Source: a virus
Length of the DNA stretch: 23,040 bases
Strand: one strand, 5' to 3'
Virus record (IMG/VR): IMGVR_UViG_3300025421_000072
Span: 1-23,040 of that record
Shown: piece by piece, positions 10,985-18,102 of the stretch
Numbering within the stretch: position 1 is the first letter of the stretch
Layout of the letters: every line of letters starts with the position of its first letter
Program-made: the position numbers and the translations under genes
The notes under the pieces: model-generated
What the model was told of the DNA's origin: nothing
The model's database searches: none
Seen by the model: only the letters and a program-made list of their open reading frames with translations

Positions 10985-12478
10985 ATGGGTCTTGAATTAC
11001 GAGAACACCAGCAAAAAGTGATTGAACAATTAAGAGATGGGTTCAAAGAGGGACATAGATCACAGCTACTATACGCACCAACAGGCTTCGGTAAGACAGA
11101 GATTGCTATCTATCTTATGCAAGCATCCGCAGAGAAGTCCAACCGTTCCGCCATGATACTAGATCGTATCGTATTGGTAGACCAAACAAGTGGACGATTA
11201 GATAAGTACGACATCAATCATGGTGTCTATCAGTCAGACCATTGGAAGTTTAACTCCACAGAAAAGATACAAGTATGCTCAGCCCAAACACTAGAGCGTA
11301 GAAAAGAATTCCCCGATACTGATTTACTAATTGTAGATGAGTGTCATATCACCCGTAAGAAGATCTCAGAGCTGATTAAGAACAACCCAAAGCTCAAGGT
11401 CGTAGGTCTTACTGCCACACCATTCACCAAAGGTCTCGGTGAGTTATATACCAATGTCGTATGTGGTACAACAACAGAAACGCTCGTCAACAACAAGTGG
11501 TTAGCACCACTTAAAGTCTTTATTGCTAAAGAGATTAACATGACAGGGGCTAAGAAGCTCGCTGGTGAGTGGTCTCCAGATGTAGTAACAGAACGTGGTA
11601 TGCAGATTACAGGCGACATCGTGCAAGAGTGGATTAAGAAAACCCATGAAGTCTTTGGTAGACCACGCAAGACTATCGTATTCTCAGCAGGAGTTCAGCA
11701 TGGTGAGGACTTAGTACGTCAGTTCGCAGCTCAAGGTTATAACTTTGTATCCGTATCTTATAAAGATGAGAGCGATTACAAGCGTCAAGTCATTGAAGAC
11801 TTCAGTAAGCCTGACACCACCATACATGGATTGATTGCAACAGACATCTTAACTCGTGGCTTTGATGTGCCAGATGTCATGATTGGTGTATCTGCTAGAC
11901 CATTTAGCAAGTCACTTAGCTCACACATTCAGCAACTAGGTCGTGTGATGCGCCCCCATCCTGATAAAGAGTTTGCATTATGGCTAGACCATAGCGGTAA
12001 CTTCTTACGTTTCCGTGATGATTGGGACAACGTATACGCAGATGGTGTGAAAGAGTTAAACGAACAGACAAGAGAAACCACCAAGCGTGAACCCACAGAG
12101 CGTGAGAAGAAAGAAGCTAAGTGTCCAGTATGCCAAGCCTTATGGATTAAAGGATCAGATACTTGCACAGAGTGTGGCCACGTTAAGAAGCGTATGCAGT
12201 TTGAAGCCGTAGCAGGAGAGATGCTAGAGCTAACCACGCACGGACGGGTAGAGAAAGATGATAAGCAGTCATTCTATTCAGAGTTACTATATCTAGCAAG
12301 GGAGAAGAATTACAACCCTCATTGGGCTGACCATAAGTATAAGGAGAAGTTCGGTGTATGGCCGAGAGGATTAAATTATGTCACCAAGTCTCCGACAATC
12401 AACACGATGAATTGGATTAAGCATAAGCAGATTGCGTACAGTAAGGCTATTAAGAAGATGGATAGGAGAGTGGCATGA
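10985..12478 (+). CDS. Superfamily 2 DNA/RNA helicase (DEAD/DEAH-like)
   Basis: 497 residues, ATG 10985 with AGAGGAAAA upstream. Ordered SF2 motifs: Walker A APTGFGKTE (31-39), DECH box (118-121), TATP (143-146), ATDILTRGFDVP (285-296) and QQLGRVMRP (316-324). A four-cysteine zinc site follows (C380-x2-C383, C394-x2-C397), then a basic tail. The protein should unwind or remodel DNA with ATP, like UvsW- or type III restriction-like phage helicases, during replication or recombination. It overlaps the Toprim gene by four bases, so the two proteins are probably made together. Confidence 0.92.
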   Translation: MGLELREHQQKVIEQLRDGFKEGHRSQLLYAPTGFGKTEIAIYLMQASAEKSNRSAMILDRIVLVDQTSGRLDKYDINHGVYQSDHWKFNSTEKIQVCSAQTLERRKEFPDTDLLIVDECHITRKKISELIKNNPKLKVVGLTATPFTKGLGELYTNVVCGTTTETLVNNKWLAPLKVFIAKEINMTGAKKLAGEWSPDVVTERGMQITGDIVQEWIKKTHEVFGRPRKTIVFSAGVQHGEDLVRQFAAQGYNFVSVSYKDESDYKRQVIEDFSKPDTTIHGLIATDILTRGFDVPDVMIGVSARPFSKSLSSHIQQLGRVMRPHPDKEFALWLDHSGNFLRFRDDWDNVYADGVKELNEQTRETTKREPTEREKKEAKCPVCQALWIKGSDTCTECGHVKKRMQFEAVAGEMLELTTHGRVEKDDKQSFYSELLYLAREKNYNPHWADHKYKEKFGVWPRGLNYVTKSPTINTMNWIKHKQIAYSKAIKKMDRRVA

Positions 12479-13305
12479 GATTTGAAGACTTTGCTAAAGC
12501 ACATGGCATTATCATTGACAGGCTAGTCATGCACAAGAACATGAGAGTGCCAACCACCGACCATCCACGCAAGCGTAACGGAACGTATAAGTTCTTAGGT
12601 CATGTAGGATTTGTACGCAACTTTGCCACGATGGATAAGCCTGCCGTATGGTTTGATGACACTAACACCATCACCCCAGAGATGCGTATTAAGTCTATAA
12701 AGGACTATGATAAGCAACGTAAGCTAGATGCTGACAAGGCATCCAAAAAAGCAGGATGGATAATGCACCAAACTAGCCTAGACTTCCACCCTTATCTAGC
12801 AAGCAAGGGATTTGAGTATGAAGTAGGTAACGTATGGGACACAGGCACAGAGAAGTTATTAGTTATACCTATGCGGATCGGTACTCGTCTCGTAGGTTGC
12901 CAACTCATCAGCGACAAGGGGAATAAGAAGTTCCTCTACGGACAGACTTCTAAGGGCGCAACTCTTACCATGAACGCAAAGGGATTTCCCATTTTTTGCG
13001 AGGGGTATGCAACTGCTCTCTCCGTCAAAGAAGTGTTGAAGGCGAGCAACATCCCTTATTGCATCCACGTTTGCTTTAGTGCAAACAATATGGAGTTCAT
13101 AGCAGGGCAGTTCAGCAACGGCATCGTGATCGCTGACAACGATGACAGCCATACTGGAGAGTTCGTGGCTAAAAAGACAGGCAAGCCATACTGGATCAGC
13201 CCCACAGTCGGGGAGGACTTTAATGATTTTCATAAGAGAGTAGGCACATTCCAAGCGTCTAAGTCATTAAGAGAGATATTAACACAGTATAAGTTAGCAG
13301 CATAA
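12475..13305 (+). CDS. Toprim-domain primase-like protein
   Basis: 276 residues, ATG 12475 overlapping the helicase stop. The C-terminal half has the Toprim signature: FCEGYATALSV with the catalytic Glu176, and IVIADNDD (Asp221-Asp224), then GEDFNDFHK. This arrangement matches phage primases with a Toprim_3-type domain. The usual N-terminal zinc finger is not obvious; the partner helicase instead has a zinc site. Role: making RNA primers for phage DNA replication. Its stop codon is part of the T tract of a leftward terminator. Confidence 0.85.
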   Translation: MRFEDFAKAHGIIIDRLVMHKNMRVPTTDHPRKRNGTYKFLGHVGFVRNFATMDKPAVWFDDTNTITPEMRIKSIKDYDKQRKLDADKASKKAGWIMHQTSLDFHPYLASKGFEYEVGNVWDTGTEKLLVIPMRIGTRLVGCQLISDKGNKKFLYGQTSKGATLTMNAKGFPIFCEGYATALSVKEVLKASNIPYCIHVCFSANNMEFIAGQFSNGIVIADNDDSHTGEFVAKKTGKPYWISPTVGEDFNDFHKRVGTFQASKSLREILTQYKLAA

Positions 13306-13328
13306 AAAAAGGCTACCCGAAAGTAGCC
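13303..13328 (-). terminator. Terminator of the leftward operon
   Basis: On the minus strand GGCTAC pairs with GTAGCC (13323-13328 with 13311-13316), loop TTTCGG, followed by seven T residues (13304-13310). The plus side lacks a T tract. It ends the leftward gene block and overlaps the stop of the convergent primase gene. Confidence 0.85.
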
Positions 13329-13346
13329 TCATGCTCATCACTTAAA

Positions 13347-13514
13347 TTAGTTATGTCTCATCTCCTTGTATACCTGCCAAGCCATCACTTGTAGGTGAGC
13401 ACCCGTACTCTCGCTAAAGTCTACACCCATGCAAGCCATCTCATTCTGCACCGATAGAGCCGTACGCATAGGGATATTTAGCCACTCGCTTATCCATTTA
13501 GTGTAGATATTCAT
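13347..13514 (-). CDS. Small hypothetical protein (55 aa)
   Basis: Last gene of the leftward operon; ATG 13514 overlaps the previous stop (TAATG). 55 residues, helical, methionine-rich (NEMACMGVDFSESTGAHLQVMAWQVY). The coupling and the nearby terminator support it. No function recognised. Confidence 0.6.
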   Translation of the reverse strand: MNIYTKWISEWLNIPMRTALSVQNEMACMGVDFSESTGAHLQVMAWQVYKEMRHN

Positions 13515-13792
13515 TAGTCAAAGTCCTCCACGCTATATAAATGTACCTCATGCTCATCGGTAAATGGTTTTTCACAAATGACATATCCAAGTCTATTAAC
13601 AAAGTGATAGCCACTTGTTAGCCATCCGTTTTCTCCATCATCGCAATATGTCCATATATTTTCATTAGGTTGCGCCTTAACAAAATCAAGCTCATCCCCA
13701 TACGTTTCATACATACAACCATCTAGGCTTGCATTGTCATCTAAATGGTTTTTAATTGGTTTGTATGTTACTTCCCATAAGCCTTCATCCAT
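13514..13792 (-). CDS. Conserved phage/plasmid protein with GYHFVNR motif (92 aa)
   Basis: ATG 13792, GAGGAGG six bases upstream. NHLDDNASLDGCMYETYGDEL and SGYHFVNRLGYVICE match a conserved small family I know from phages and plasmids, usually next to ardA-like genes, without assigned role. Acidic overall. Context suggests an accessory role in the antirestriction operon. Confidence 0.75.
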   Translation of the reverse strand: MDEGLWEVTYKPIKNHLDDNASLDGCMYETYGDELDFVKAQPNENIWTYCDDGENGWLTSGYHFVNRLGYVICEKPFTDEHEVHLYSVEDFD

Positions 13793-13970
13793 TTTCCACC
13801 TCCTCGTTTAATGCTTCAATTGCATCCAATATGCAACTATCAGCGACTGACATTAAATGCTCTACGTTTCCATCGTTAATGTCTTGAGCATAGCCATATA
13901 TACGCTCAAGTATCCTTTGCGCTTGATCTAAATCACTCAACATATCACTTCTCAATACGTTATTAGTCAT
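13785..13970 (-). CDS. Small helical protein (61 aa)
   Basis: ATG 13970 chosen because GGGGTTAATC precedes it, the same start cassette used by other genes of this operon; an upstream in-frame start at 14003 has no site. The 61-residue protein is acidic and helical (LSDLDQAQRILERIYGYAQDI). Eight-base overlap with the next gene. Function unknown. Confidence 0.65.
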   Translation of the reverse strand: MTNNVLRSDMLSDLDQAQRILERIYGYAQDINDGNVEHLMSVADSCILDAIEALNEEVENG

Positions 13971-13980
13971 GATTAACCCC

Positions 13981-14355
13981 TTATCTATTAAAATGTGCAT
14001 CAATGCGTTGGACTACCTCTAAATAGTATTCACATCTGCCTCCATTATTCCCACTGTTATAATCCTCCACATCTCCCATCTCTTCACCAACACGGCAAAA
14101 CTCCGTAGCTAAACCAAACTCATCAGCCAATTGGTAAAATTCATCCCATCTTTGCACTTCCTCGTACTCGTTATACCATTTCATATAACTTAAATTGAGA
14201 TAAAGAATTTCATACTTATCATTCTTTTCATCAGTTAAGTCGTTTCCAAAATCCTCACGCACTTGGTTATACAAGTCAAAGCAAGCCATCTTAAACTCTT
14301 TCATTTCCTCAGCCGTGCCGTATATCAAACTCTTTACTTCGCTTCTGTAACCCAT
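13981..14355 (-). CDS. MGYRSEV-type acidic phage protein (124 aa)
   Basis: ATG 14355 with AAGGAG six bases upstream, and the MGYRSEV start is typical of a phage protein family of unknown role; an in-frame start at 14436 would overlap the previous gene heavily. Strongly acidic, with a C-terminal EEMGDVEDYNSG ... CEYYLEVVQRID. Context suggests an antirestriction or accessory role; not shown. Confidence 0.7.
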   Translation of the reverse strand: MGYRSEVKSLIYGTAEEMKEFKMACFDLYNQVREDFGNDLTDEKNDKYEILYLNLSYMKWYNEYEEVQRWDEFYQLADEFGLATEFCRVGEEMGDVEDYNSGNNGGRCEYYLEVVQRIDAHFNR

Positions 14356-14386
14356 TTCATTCTCCTTAAAAATAGCCTCAAGCTCA

Positions 14387-14566
14387 TCACTTATATTTTC
14401 TTGCGCTTGTATCCGTGAATACAACCAAGTCACCATTTTGGATTAAGCGTATAACCCATTCAGCAACTCCGCTATATTCATCGGGGTGTCTGCACCAAGA
14501 TAAATACTCCTCGTACTCGTCAATCAATTGAGGATAAGTCAATTGGTCTTCTACATCGTAATACAT
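14387..14566 (-). CDS. Small acidic protein (59 aa)
   Basis: ATG 14566 chosen for the CGAGGAGG site; an in-frame ATG at 14614 lies in the leader hairpin region. 59 residues starting MYYDVEDQLTYPQLIDEYEEYLSW, very acidic in the first half. Function unknown. Confidence 0.65.
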   Translation of the reverse strand: MYYDVEDQLTYPQLIDEYEEYLSWCRHPDEYSGVAEWVIRLIQNGDLVVFTDTSARKYK

Positions 14567-14584
14567 GGTAAACCTCCTCGTTTT

Positions 14585-14598
14585 GGCTAATATCAGCC
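14585..14598 (-). promoter_or_regulatory. Leader hairpin element, copy A
   Basis: Minus strand GGCTGATATTAGCC: four-base stem with a six-base loop, 19 bases upstream of the 14566 start. The same element (one base different) precedes the 16766 start at 16789-16802, both followed by GAGGAGG. Likely a shared RNA or protein-binding signal. Confidence 0.45.
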
Positions 14599-14631
14599 CC
14601 ATAGCGCACCGCAATACGCTATGAAAAGATA

Positions 14632-15111
14632 CTAAACAATAGAGCCGTCCGTATAAAACTCGTAATTATTAGAGATTAAAAACTCATCAATATGCTCATT
14701 GCCGTATTGATACTCTAAATCATTGCGCCACCCTTGAAAGCCTGCCTCAACTGCCTCATTGAAAGCGTGAAAAGCATTGCCCGTACGCTTAAATTCATCA
14801 TGAAACGTATACCAAAGGTCATAATCAAGACAATATCCCGTTAATTCCTTACGCTCTCTAGGTACATCCTTAAGTTTTAAGCCTCTAAAATTGCTAGGTT
14901 CTGCATCTGTTCTAAAATAATATGTCCATGCGTCCACTTGATAATCTTTAAGTGTTACATCAAACTCATTACAAAAAGCCTTGATACTGCCTAAACTTTC
15001 CTCGCACCAAAACCAATCCATATGGTTACGATACCAATCTCTAGCCTTATCTTTTGCGCTATCCTCAAGCTCATCAAAAGTATAAACCTCATAAGTAGCT
15101 AATCTCATCAT
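14632..15111 (-). CDS. Acidic/aromatic phage protein, 'FDELEDSAKDKARDWYR' family
   Basis: 159 residues from ATG 15111, which overlaps the previous stop; ATG 15108 is equally possible. The N-terminus TYEVYTFDELEDSAKDKARDWYR is the signature of a phage/plasmid family that databases sometimes label after a toxin-antitoxin N-terminal domain; I would not infer such a role. Rich in Asp, Glu, Tyr and Trp, which also fits a DNA-mimic. AAAGGA precedes the start. Confidence 0.75.
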   Translation of the reverse strand: MMRLATYEVYTFDELEDSAKDKARDWYRNHMDWFWCEESLGSIKAFCNEFDVTLKDYQVDAWTYYFRTDAEPSNFRGLKLKDVPRERKELTGYCLDYDLWYTFHDEFKRTGNAFHAFNEAVEAGFQGWRNDLEYQYGNEHIDEFLISNNYEFYTDGSIV

Positions 15112-15392
15112 CAAATCCTTTCAATCTTAATTACAAACTCATCGTTTAACTTGATATACGCAAACTCATAATTTACTTCTGCATCGGGAAACTCTCGGAT
15201 AAAGTCTATGTCGCAATTGTTACTAAATAACATATCGTAAACTCCATCCGCTATGTCACTCTCGTAATACCTTTCCGCATATATCCTTTTTTGCGCTTGT
15301 AGATAATCAGTTACCGCCTTCAAAAACTCACACGCTTCAACTGGTGACATCTTTGCAACTGCCTCCATCACTTTCTCGTGTTTAATTTCCAT
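15111..15392 (-). CDS. Acidic hypothetical protein (93 aa)
   Basis: ATG 15392, GGAGG six bases upstream. 93 residues; helical N-terminus (EAVAKMSPVEACEFLKAVTDYL), acidic middle and short strand-rich C-terminus. Stop overlaps the next start (TGATG). Function unknown. Confidence 0.7.
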   Translation of the reverse strand: MEIKHEKVMEAVAKMSPVEACEFLKAVTDYLQAQKRIYAERYYESDIADGVYDMLFSNNCDIDFIREFPDAEVNYEFAYIKLNDEFVIKIERI

Positions 15393-15393
15393 C

Positions 15394-15633
15394 TCAAGCC
15401 TCCACTAATTCATAATCTAAAACCTTAAAATCAAAGTTACTGTCTTTTAATTCGTCAAGCTCACTTACTCCTTTGTCGCAAAAGTAAAATATTTTATGGT
15501 CTGGAATACCGAAACAATCCTCCTCTATGTCATCAGCATCATCTAGGTTACCGCCAAAGCTAAAATAACAATCATTCACTATGTGATTGTCATCTAGCCA
15601 CTGAATTGTTGCGTATGCGCCTCTGTAATTCAT
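15394..15633 (-). CDS. Very acidic hypothetical protein (79 aa)
   Basis: ATG 15633, AGGGAG upstream. About 20 Asp/Glu against about 5 Lys/Arg in 79 residues, including NLDDADDIEEDCFG. Such composition resembles DNA-mimic antirestriction proteins; no sequence family is recognised. Confidence 0.7.
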   Translation of the reverse strand: MNYRGAYATIQWLDDNHIVNDCYFSFGGNLDDADDIEEDCFGIPDHKIFYFCDKGVSELDELKDSNFDFKVLDYELVEA

Positions 15634-15812
15634 TTTGTAATCTCCCTATATGTTTGAAAATGTCTGATAGTATCCATGTCTTGAATTCCAACAGTGTCTA
15701 GCCTTACTTGCATAGGAAACTCATTGAAAACATCCACAATACGGGATAAATGCGCCTCCTCTGTATCTGTACCAATAAAATAAACAATGTCGTTCGGTCT
15801 AAATTGCCTCAT
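15630..15812 (-). CDS. Hypothetical protein, beta-rich (60 aa)
   Basis: ATG 15812 chosen since GAGGAG lies eight bases upstream; ATG 15818 and GTG 15821 are too close to it. 'FRPNDIVYFIGTD ... HLSRIVDV' looks like a small SH3-like barrel. Function unknown. Overlaps the next gene by four bases. Confidence 0.65.
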   Translation of the reverse strand: MRQFRPNDIVYFIGTDTEEAHLSRIVDVFNEFPMQVRLDTVGIQDMDTIRHFQTYREITK

Positions 15813-15817
15813 GCTCA

Positions 15818-16009
15818 TCACTCCTCCTCAATAACACCTTCATCCAAGCATACATTAACAAAGGCTTCTGCTTTGCCCTCGTCAGCCATTACCGCATAGA
15901 CTAATTGCTCTTGTATGTGCAAAAAGTCCTCAAACTCTAATACACCTTGCCATTCATAGTTATCAACAAGGCGACTAACCGCCCATTCAACCTTATCAAA
16001 TAGCTTCAT
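15818..16009 (-). CDS. Acidic helical protein (63 aa)
   Basis: ATG 16009, AAGGAGG upstream. About 16 acidic against 4 basic residues, ending GVIEEE. Predicted helical. Fourteen-base overlap with the upstream gene. Function unknown; possible DNA-mimic by charge. Confidence 0.65.
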   Translation of the reverse strand: MKLFDKVEWAVSRLVDNYEWQGVLEFEDFLHIQEQLVYAVMADEGKAEAFVNVCLDEGVIEEE

Positions 16010-16181
16010 GCTCTGCCTCCTTTATCTGTTCAACCTCTGATATATCACTTTCAATGTGTTGCGGGTCTGACCAATCAATGTCATTCCAATCAAAAGCCGT
16101 CAGCGCATCATCCTTGCTATCAGCTTCCACTGTTATTGTGTAATAACTACTGCTTTTTATAGTCACATAAAATTTAGCCAT
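15996..16181 (-). CDS. Acidic protein with beta N-terminus (61 aa)
   Basis: ATG 16181, GAGG six bases upstream. Starts with strands (AKFYVTIKSSSYYTITVEADS), then an acidic stretch (WNDIDWSDP ... ESDISEVEQIKEAEHE). Such 'beta strand then acidic helix' small proteins are frequent in antirestriction-type operons. No known family. Confidence 0.65.
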   Translation of the reverse strand: MAKFYVTIKSSSYYTITVEADSKDDALTAFDWNDIDWSDPQHIESDISEVEQIKEAEHEAI

Positions 16182-16278
16182 TTTTAGCCTCGTGCTTATC
16201 TATATAAACTCTTGTATATGCTCGCTCTGCGTTTAGGTGCATTGCATGGCGCATTATTTGAAAAATAGCGTATTCCAT
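16174..16278 (-). CDS. 34-aa microprotein
   Basis: ATG 16278 directly after the operon's GGGGGTTAATC start cassette; 34 codons, stop overlapping the next gene by eight bases. Sequence starts MEYAIFQIMRHAMHLNAERA. The cassette and overlap argue that it is translated. Function unknown. Confidence 0.5.
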   Translation of the reverse strand: MEYAIFQIMRHAMHLNAERAYTRVYIDKHEAKNG

Positions 16279-16288
16279 GATTAACCCC

Positions 16289-16390
16289 CTAAAAGCCATA
16301 GGCGCATAGATAAGTCAGCGCAAAGATTGATAAATATATGAGAATAAGCAAGTTTCCCGCCTCTCTGTTGAACTGTCTCTCCGTCCTCAT
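16289..16390 (-). CDS. 33-aa single-span membrane microprotein
   Basis: ATG 16390 overlaps the previous stop (ATGA) and has GAGGAGG seven bases upstream. After a basic N-terminus (MRTERQFNREAG) come about 20 hydrophobic residues (NLLILIYLSIFALTYLCAYG). A single-pass membrane peptide is predicted, N-terminus in the cytoplasm by the positive-inside rule. Role unknown. Confidence 0.5.
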   Translation of the reverse strand: MRTERQFNREAGNLLILIYLSIFALTYLCAYGF

Positions 16391-16581
16391 TGTGTAACCT
16401 CCTCTAGTGTTTGTGTGAGTGTCTTAACATCCTTGAAAGGTACTAATTCACTCTTACTAAAATAAAAAACTCTGGATGGATTTTCCAATAATCTAGCCGT
16501 ACGAGTAGAAGTCTTTATAAACTCCGTCCCGTTTTGCTTAAAGCCTGCGCCCAACTGTATGCGCTCAAAAGATACAAACAT
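16387..16581 (-). CDS. Hypothetical protein (64 aa)
   Basis: ATG 16581 with GGAGTTTAATT, a variant of the shared cassette. 'FERIQLGAGFKQNGTEFIKTSTRTARLL' resembles short beta-barrel phage proteins that carry a 'F-x-NG-x-x-F-x-K-x-S/T-x-x-x-A' pattern; role unknown. Confidence 0.65.
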   Translation of the reverse strand: MFVSFERIQLGAGFKQNGTEFIKTSTRTARLLENPSRVFYFSKSELVPFKDVKTLTQTLEEVTQ

Positions 16582-16583
16582 AA

Positions 16584-16766
16584 TTAAACTCCATAATTAA
16601 AAACAGTCACATCAACCTTGAAGCCTAAATCCTCAAGCCATGATTGAACTTCATACCTTAAGGCTCTTGCAGACATCAAATCGGGATTGTTTTCGTCCTC
16701 GTATGCCATAGACAAATCAATTGTAACTCTATAGCGTAACTCCTTAATTGGCTCATGCTTACTCAT
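16584..16766 (-). CDS. Hypothetical alpha/beta protein (60 aa)
   Basis: ATG 16766, GAGGAGG upstream and leader hairpin B before it. RYRVTIDLSMAYEDENNPDLMSARALRYEVQSW suggests strand, acidic turn, helix, then strand. Function unknown. Confidence 0.65.
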   Translation of the reverse strand: MSKHEPIKELRYRVTIDLSMAYEDENNPDLMSARALRYEVQSWLEDLGFKVDVTVFNYGV

Positions 16767-16788
16767 GTTGTAACCTCCTCAAGTTATC

Positions 16789-16802
16789 GGCTAATGTCAG
16801 CC
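16789..16802 (-). promoter_or_regulatory. Leader hairpin element, copy B
   Basis: Minus strand GGCTGACATTAGCC, one base different from copy A at 14585-14598, 22 bases upstream of the 16766 start. Next to it AGGGCT/AGCCCT (16824-16829 with 16798-16803) can pair as an alternative, so the site after ardA may be an attenuator or processing point. Confidence 0.45.
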
Positions 16803-16839
16803 CTCTAACCCTCTCAACCGAAAGGGCTAGAAAATGACA

Positions 16840-17325
16840 TTAACAAGTGCGGAAGTAGTAGCCGTTAGCTTCTACATAATCAAACATGATATTTCGTGCC
16901 GTCATCTCCCAATCAATCACAATGTAATTAGGCATATTTTCGGGAATATCTCCGCAACTCTCCAAAAGTTCGGAAACAAAATCTATATCGTTGTTATATT
17001 GCCCTTGATAAGCATCGTTAGCATCGTCAATCGTGGCTAAAACATCACCACTCGCCTCAATGTATGCCTCAAGCAATAGTTTTTCATCCTCATCTAAAGC
17101 CAAAAAATCAAAGAGTTCATCGTCAATACCGCTTTCACTATAAAAGCGTTTAGGGAAGCCCTCAAAGTCTTGGAACATAAACTCGGCATCGTCCTCATCT
17201 GCGTGTAGCTTTTGGCAATGCTCAATAAATGCCTCTTTATCCTTAAACTTATCTAAATCAACCCAAGCCCCCGCAATTGAGCCATTGTTATATTTTGCAT
17301 AAGTGCCAACATATAATCTCGCCAT
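16840..17325 (-). CDS. ardA: ArdA-family antirestriction protein
   Basis: 161 residues, ATG 17325 after GGGGTTTAATC. It begins RLYVGTYAKYNNGSIAGAWVDL and contains HADEDDAEFMFQDFEG, both hallmarks of ArdA (PF07275). The length is close to the usual 165-170. ArdA proteins are elongated acidic dimers that mimic B-form DNA and block type I restriction and sometimes modification enzymes in the host cytoplasm. Here Asp and Glu are abundant throughout. It sits in a leftward operon of small acidic proteins, consistent with early expression against restriction at DNA entry. Very good family match by motif. Confidence 0.92.
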   Translation of the reverse strand: MARLYVGTYAKYNNGSIAGAWVDLDKFKDKEAFIEHCQKLHADEDDAEFMFQDFEGFPKRFYSESGIDDELFDFLALDEDEKLLLEAYIEASGDVLATIDDANDAYQGQYNNDIDFVSELLESCGDIPENMPNYIVIDWEMTARNIMFDYVEANGYYFRTC

Positions 17326-17327
17326 GA

Positions 17328-17414
17328 TTAAACCCCTTTAATTAGTAAGTAAATAAGAAAAACCCAACATACAACCGAAGCCCAAAAAACCAACCTATCG
17401 CCCAAGTCTCCCAT
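17328..17414 (-). CDS. 28-aa membrane microprotein upstream of ardA
   Basis: ATG 17414 overlaps the previous stop (TAATG), GGGGGCG about eight bases upstream. MGDLGDR is followed by hydrophobic residues (LVFWASVVCWVFLIYLLI). Its stop lies four bases from the ardA start and its last codons hold the ardA ribosome-binding site, so translating it may drive ardA. Possibly a coupling leader rather than a functional peptide. Confidence 0.45.
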   Translation of the reverse strand: MGDLGDRLVFWASVVCWVFLIYLLIKGV

Positions 17415-17602
17415 TACATCGCCCCCAAGTAAGGCAAGTATTCGCCTTTTAAAAAGTTTTCCTCGCAGTCTCTTATATGTGCGCCCCAAGCCTTGACCTG
17501 CGCTTTAGTGATAGGCTCGTCCTGCTCTGCATAGATAGTCACGTTTCCTAGCGTGATAATCTTTAAGCTCTTAACTACTTGTGGCATTTTTGAGTATTTC
17601 AT
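17414..17602 (-). CDS. Hypothetical protein (62 aa)
   Basis: ATG 17602 with AAAGGGTTTAATT. Short strands (LKIITLGNVTIYA) then a helix (TKAQVKAWGAHIRDCEENFLKG). No family recognised; within the antirestriction operon. Confidence 0.65.
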   Translation of the reverse strand: MKYSKMPQVVKSLKIITLGNVTIYAEQDEPITKAQVKAWGAHIRDCEENFLKGEYLPYLGAM

Positions 17603-17604
17603 AA

Positions 17605-17784
17605 TTAAACCCTTTCAACTGCATAACATGAACCAAAACTAACGACACGATATATAGTCTTATCGTAGTATTTAACAAATATATTTTTAAGACCTTTGTA
17701 CGCTTCATCTATTGCAAAGTGTTTAGCATCCCATTCATGACTAAAGCACCAAGTAACACCGCCAACCTCAACTGTATAATTCAT
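17605..17784 (-). CDS. Hypothetical beta-rich protein (59 aa)
   Basis: ATG 17784 with AGGAG eight bases upstream; 59 codons. MNYTVEVGGVTWCFSHEWDA then a helix (FAIDEAYKGLKN) and strands (TIYRVVSFGSCYAVERV). Start and stop fit between neighbours with short gaps. Function unknown. Confidence 0.6.
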   Translation of the reverse strand: MNYTVEVGGVTWCFSHEWDAKHFAIDEAYKGLKNIFVKYYDKTIYRVVSFGSCYAVERV

Positions 17785-17797
17785 TTTTTAATCTCCT

Positions 17798-17938
17798 CTA
17801 GTAAATAACTCTTAATTTGCGATACTCCAAAGCCCATACGTTGTTTATGAATAAAGGCTCAATTTGATAATGTGCTTTATTCTTATCTATCCAATTACTG
17901 TAAGCCTTAAAGGTTCTAAACTTTTTCATCGTCCACAT
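17798..17938 (-). CDS. Small basic protein (46 aa)
   Basis: ATG 17938 with GAGG eight bases upstream; 46 codons starting MWTMKKFRTFKAYSNWIDK. It is basic, unlike its acidic neighbours, and has many aromatic residues. Function unknown. Confidence 0.55.
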   Translation of the reverse strand: MWTMKKFRTFKAYSNWIDKNKAHYQIEPLFINNVWALEYRKLRVIY

Positions 17939-17940
17939 GG

Positions 17941-18102
17941 TTAAGCCTCTTTAGTTTTGTTGCTCATAAAATTTGCTATCTCATTTATAGCGTTCTGCGT
18001 TCTTTCGGCATCCTTGCTATCTAATAACTCGTTAATCAAAATCTCAAGTAAGAATAGGTTAGCGTTAGCCAATCGTGATTTTTGATTTAGTTTCACTTCC
18101 AT
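17941..18102 (-). CDS. First gene of the leftward operon (53 aa)
   Basis: ATG 18102 with AAAGGGGTTTATT; 53 codons, helical (RLANANLFLLEILINELLDSK). It is the first leftward gene after the 546-base divergent region. Function unknown. I do not see a consensus promoter directly upstream of it. Confidence 0.6.
   Translation of the reverse strand: MEVKLNQKSRLANANLFLLEILINELLDSKDAERTQNAINEIANFMSNKTKEA

Noticed and set aside
14632-15111. Toxin-antitoxin pair suggested by the family label I associate with this protein
   Set aside because: No toxin partner is recognisable nearby, and the acidic composition with ardA nearby fits an antirestriction setting better.
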